Shown here in pieces: positions 63,380 to 64,000 of a DNA stretch of 64,000 bases. The notes under the pieces were generated by a model. The model searched no databases. It saw nothing but the letters and a program-made list of their open reading frames with translations, and was not told the DNA's origin. A program made the position numbers and the translations under genes. This stretch comes from Hydrococcus sp. Prado102 (GTDB lineage: Bacteria; Cyanobacteriota; Cyanobacteriia; Cyanobacteriales; Microcystaceae): positions 1-64,000 of the forward strand of contig JALOOL010000001.1 in NCBI GenBank assembly GCA_025454425.1, in the 5' to 3' direction. Position 1 is the first letter of the stretch, and every line of letters starts with the position of its first letter.

Positions 63380-64000
63380 ATGGAGAAAATAAAACTGGCA
63401 AAATGGCGAGGATTATCTCGCTCTTTACTGTTTAGCGTCTCTTCGATCGCCGCTAGTATGGCGATCGCATCTTCTCCCGTTCTGGCTGCCACTCTAGCTA
63501 GTTCCCAAGCCCAATTTCAGTTAGATAATTTTAGTCAAAGACCCGATACAACTTCTACTTTCACCGATATTGATTCTTTTAGCACTGTCTCGGTACGAGG
63601 AGAGGTCAAAACCTCGGCTCGACCTTCGGCATTTTTTAGCGACGCACCCCTTGAAAACTTATCTGCTTTGGGCAATTCCTCGACTCTAGCAACGGGTAAA
63701 GGAAATAACTATTTTGGAGAAGTGCAAAGCGAGGCTGACGTTTTTGGCACCTTTGCGATCGAAGAAGCAGAATCTTTTTCTTTTGATTTTGCTAGTTTTC
63801 TAGACCTAGAAACTTCGATTCAAAATACTCGCTCCGAAAGTGCCACTGCTGTTGGAGATATATCTATCTTCTTACTCGACAGCACCGATAGCAATAATGT
63901 AGCTATTTTAGATTTCTTTTTTCTGAGTGGAAATTTATCAACGCCAGACGATAGCAGCGATTTTCTGGTCTTCGACAATAGCAACAACGTGACGTTAACT
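63380..64000 (+). CDS. Secreted protein, 3' end outside the window
   Basis: The frame from ATG 63380 is open for 207 codons to the end of the window. It starts with a typical signal peptide (MEKIKLAKWRGLSRSLLFSV, then SSIAASMAIASSPVLAATL, cleavage after VLA), followed by a Ser/Asp/Phe-rich beta-strand domain. The layout resembles cyanobacterial PEP-CTERM secreted proteins, whose sorting signal would lie beyond the edge. ATG 63380 is preceded by an AT-rich stretch without a strong ribosome site. Confidence 0.65.
   Translation, partial: MEKIKLAKWRGLSRSLLFSVSSIAASMAIASSPVLAATLASSQAQFQLDNFSQRPDTTSTFTDIDSFSTVSVRGEVKTSARPSAFFSDAPLENLSALGNSSTLATGKGNNYFGEVQSEADVFGTFAIEEAESFSFDFASFLDLETSIQNTRSESATAVGDISIFLLDSTDSNNVAILDFFFLSGNLSTPDDSSDFLVFDNSNNVTLT

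Overview
The window is chromosomal DNA of a cyanobacterium. Direct evidence: petM (cytochrome b6f subunit) and a Psb28-type photosystem II protein, a urea ABC transporter behind a textbook NtcA-activated promoter, very frequent GCGATCGC (HIP1-type) octamers, and intergenic repeats typical of the phylum. I cannot name the genus from sequence alone. Most of the window is ordinary core genome. Three stretches are accessory: a tRNA-Cys-linked mobile element (about 21.0-29.7 kb), a decayed restriction gene followed by toxin-antitoxin genes (30.2-34.4 kb), and a large array of secreted double-glycine peptides with its exporter (50.4-63.1 kb).

Layout. 0.4-4.3 kb: AraC regulator, RidA-like protein, APH-fold kinase, glycine-zipper protein. 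4.8-9.7 kb: lipid/drug-type ABC exporter, TIGR01777 epimerase with psb28-2, petM, pdxA. 10.0-16.2 kb: ureG-urtABCDE, all on the minus strand, with an NtcA site and -10 box of exact canonical spacing between ureG and urtA. 16.5-20.3 kb: a membrane methyltransferase, a GT10-type glycosyltransferase and two paralogous glycosyltransferase-like genes. 20.9-29.7 kb: tRNA-Cys, a tyrosine integrase, a primase-helicase, a family B DNA polymerase with all exonuclease and polymerase motifs, and a RusA resolvase. This is a mobile element carrying a compact replication module.

30.2-35.2 kb: a type ISP-like restriction-modification gene that lacks its methyltransferase core and has a C-terminal frameshift, then two PIN-domain toxin loci. 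One PIN gene carries a 24-bp in-frame repeat insertion. 35.3-50.3 kb: housekeeping genes (speA, holB, FHA protein, FecCD permease, copper-type P-ATPase with an in-frame repeat insertion, RTX/PPC repeat protein, DUF1338 dioxygenase with a class III aminotransferase).

50.4-55.2 kb is the most interesting part. At least eleven minus-strand genes share one leader (MANISISDL...LFxDSES(F/Y)(M/L)xEL...GG) and carry completely different 20-35 residue cores, plus one gene with a divergent GG leader and one broken leader. The upstream cluster has hydrophobic, Gly/Ala-rich cores; the downstream cluster has polar, Pro/Cys-containing ones. A strong terminator closes the array. Beyond a TacA-TacT pair, and in the opposite orientation, lie an HTH protein, a C39-peptidase ABC exporter with an N-terminal cyclic-nucleotide-binding-like region, an HlyD adaptor and a parvulin-type isomerase. 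Inference: the exporter cleaves the leaders at GG and secretes a diverse peptide cocktail, with no obvious modification enzyme in the window. The window ends inside a gene for a secreted protein.
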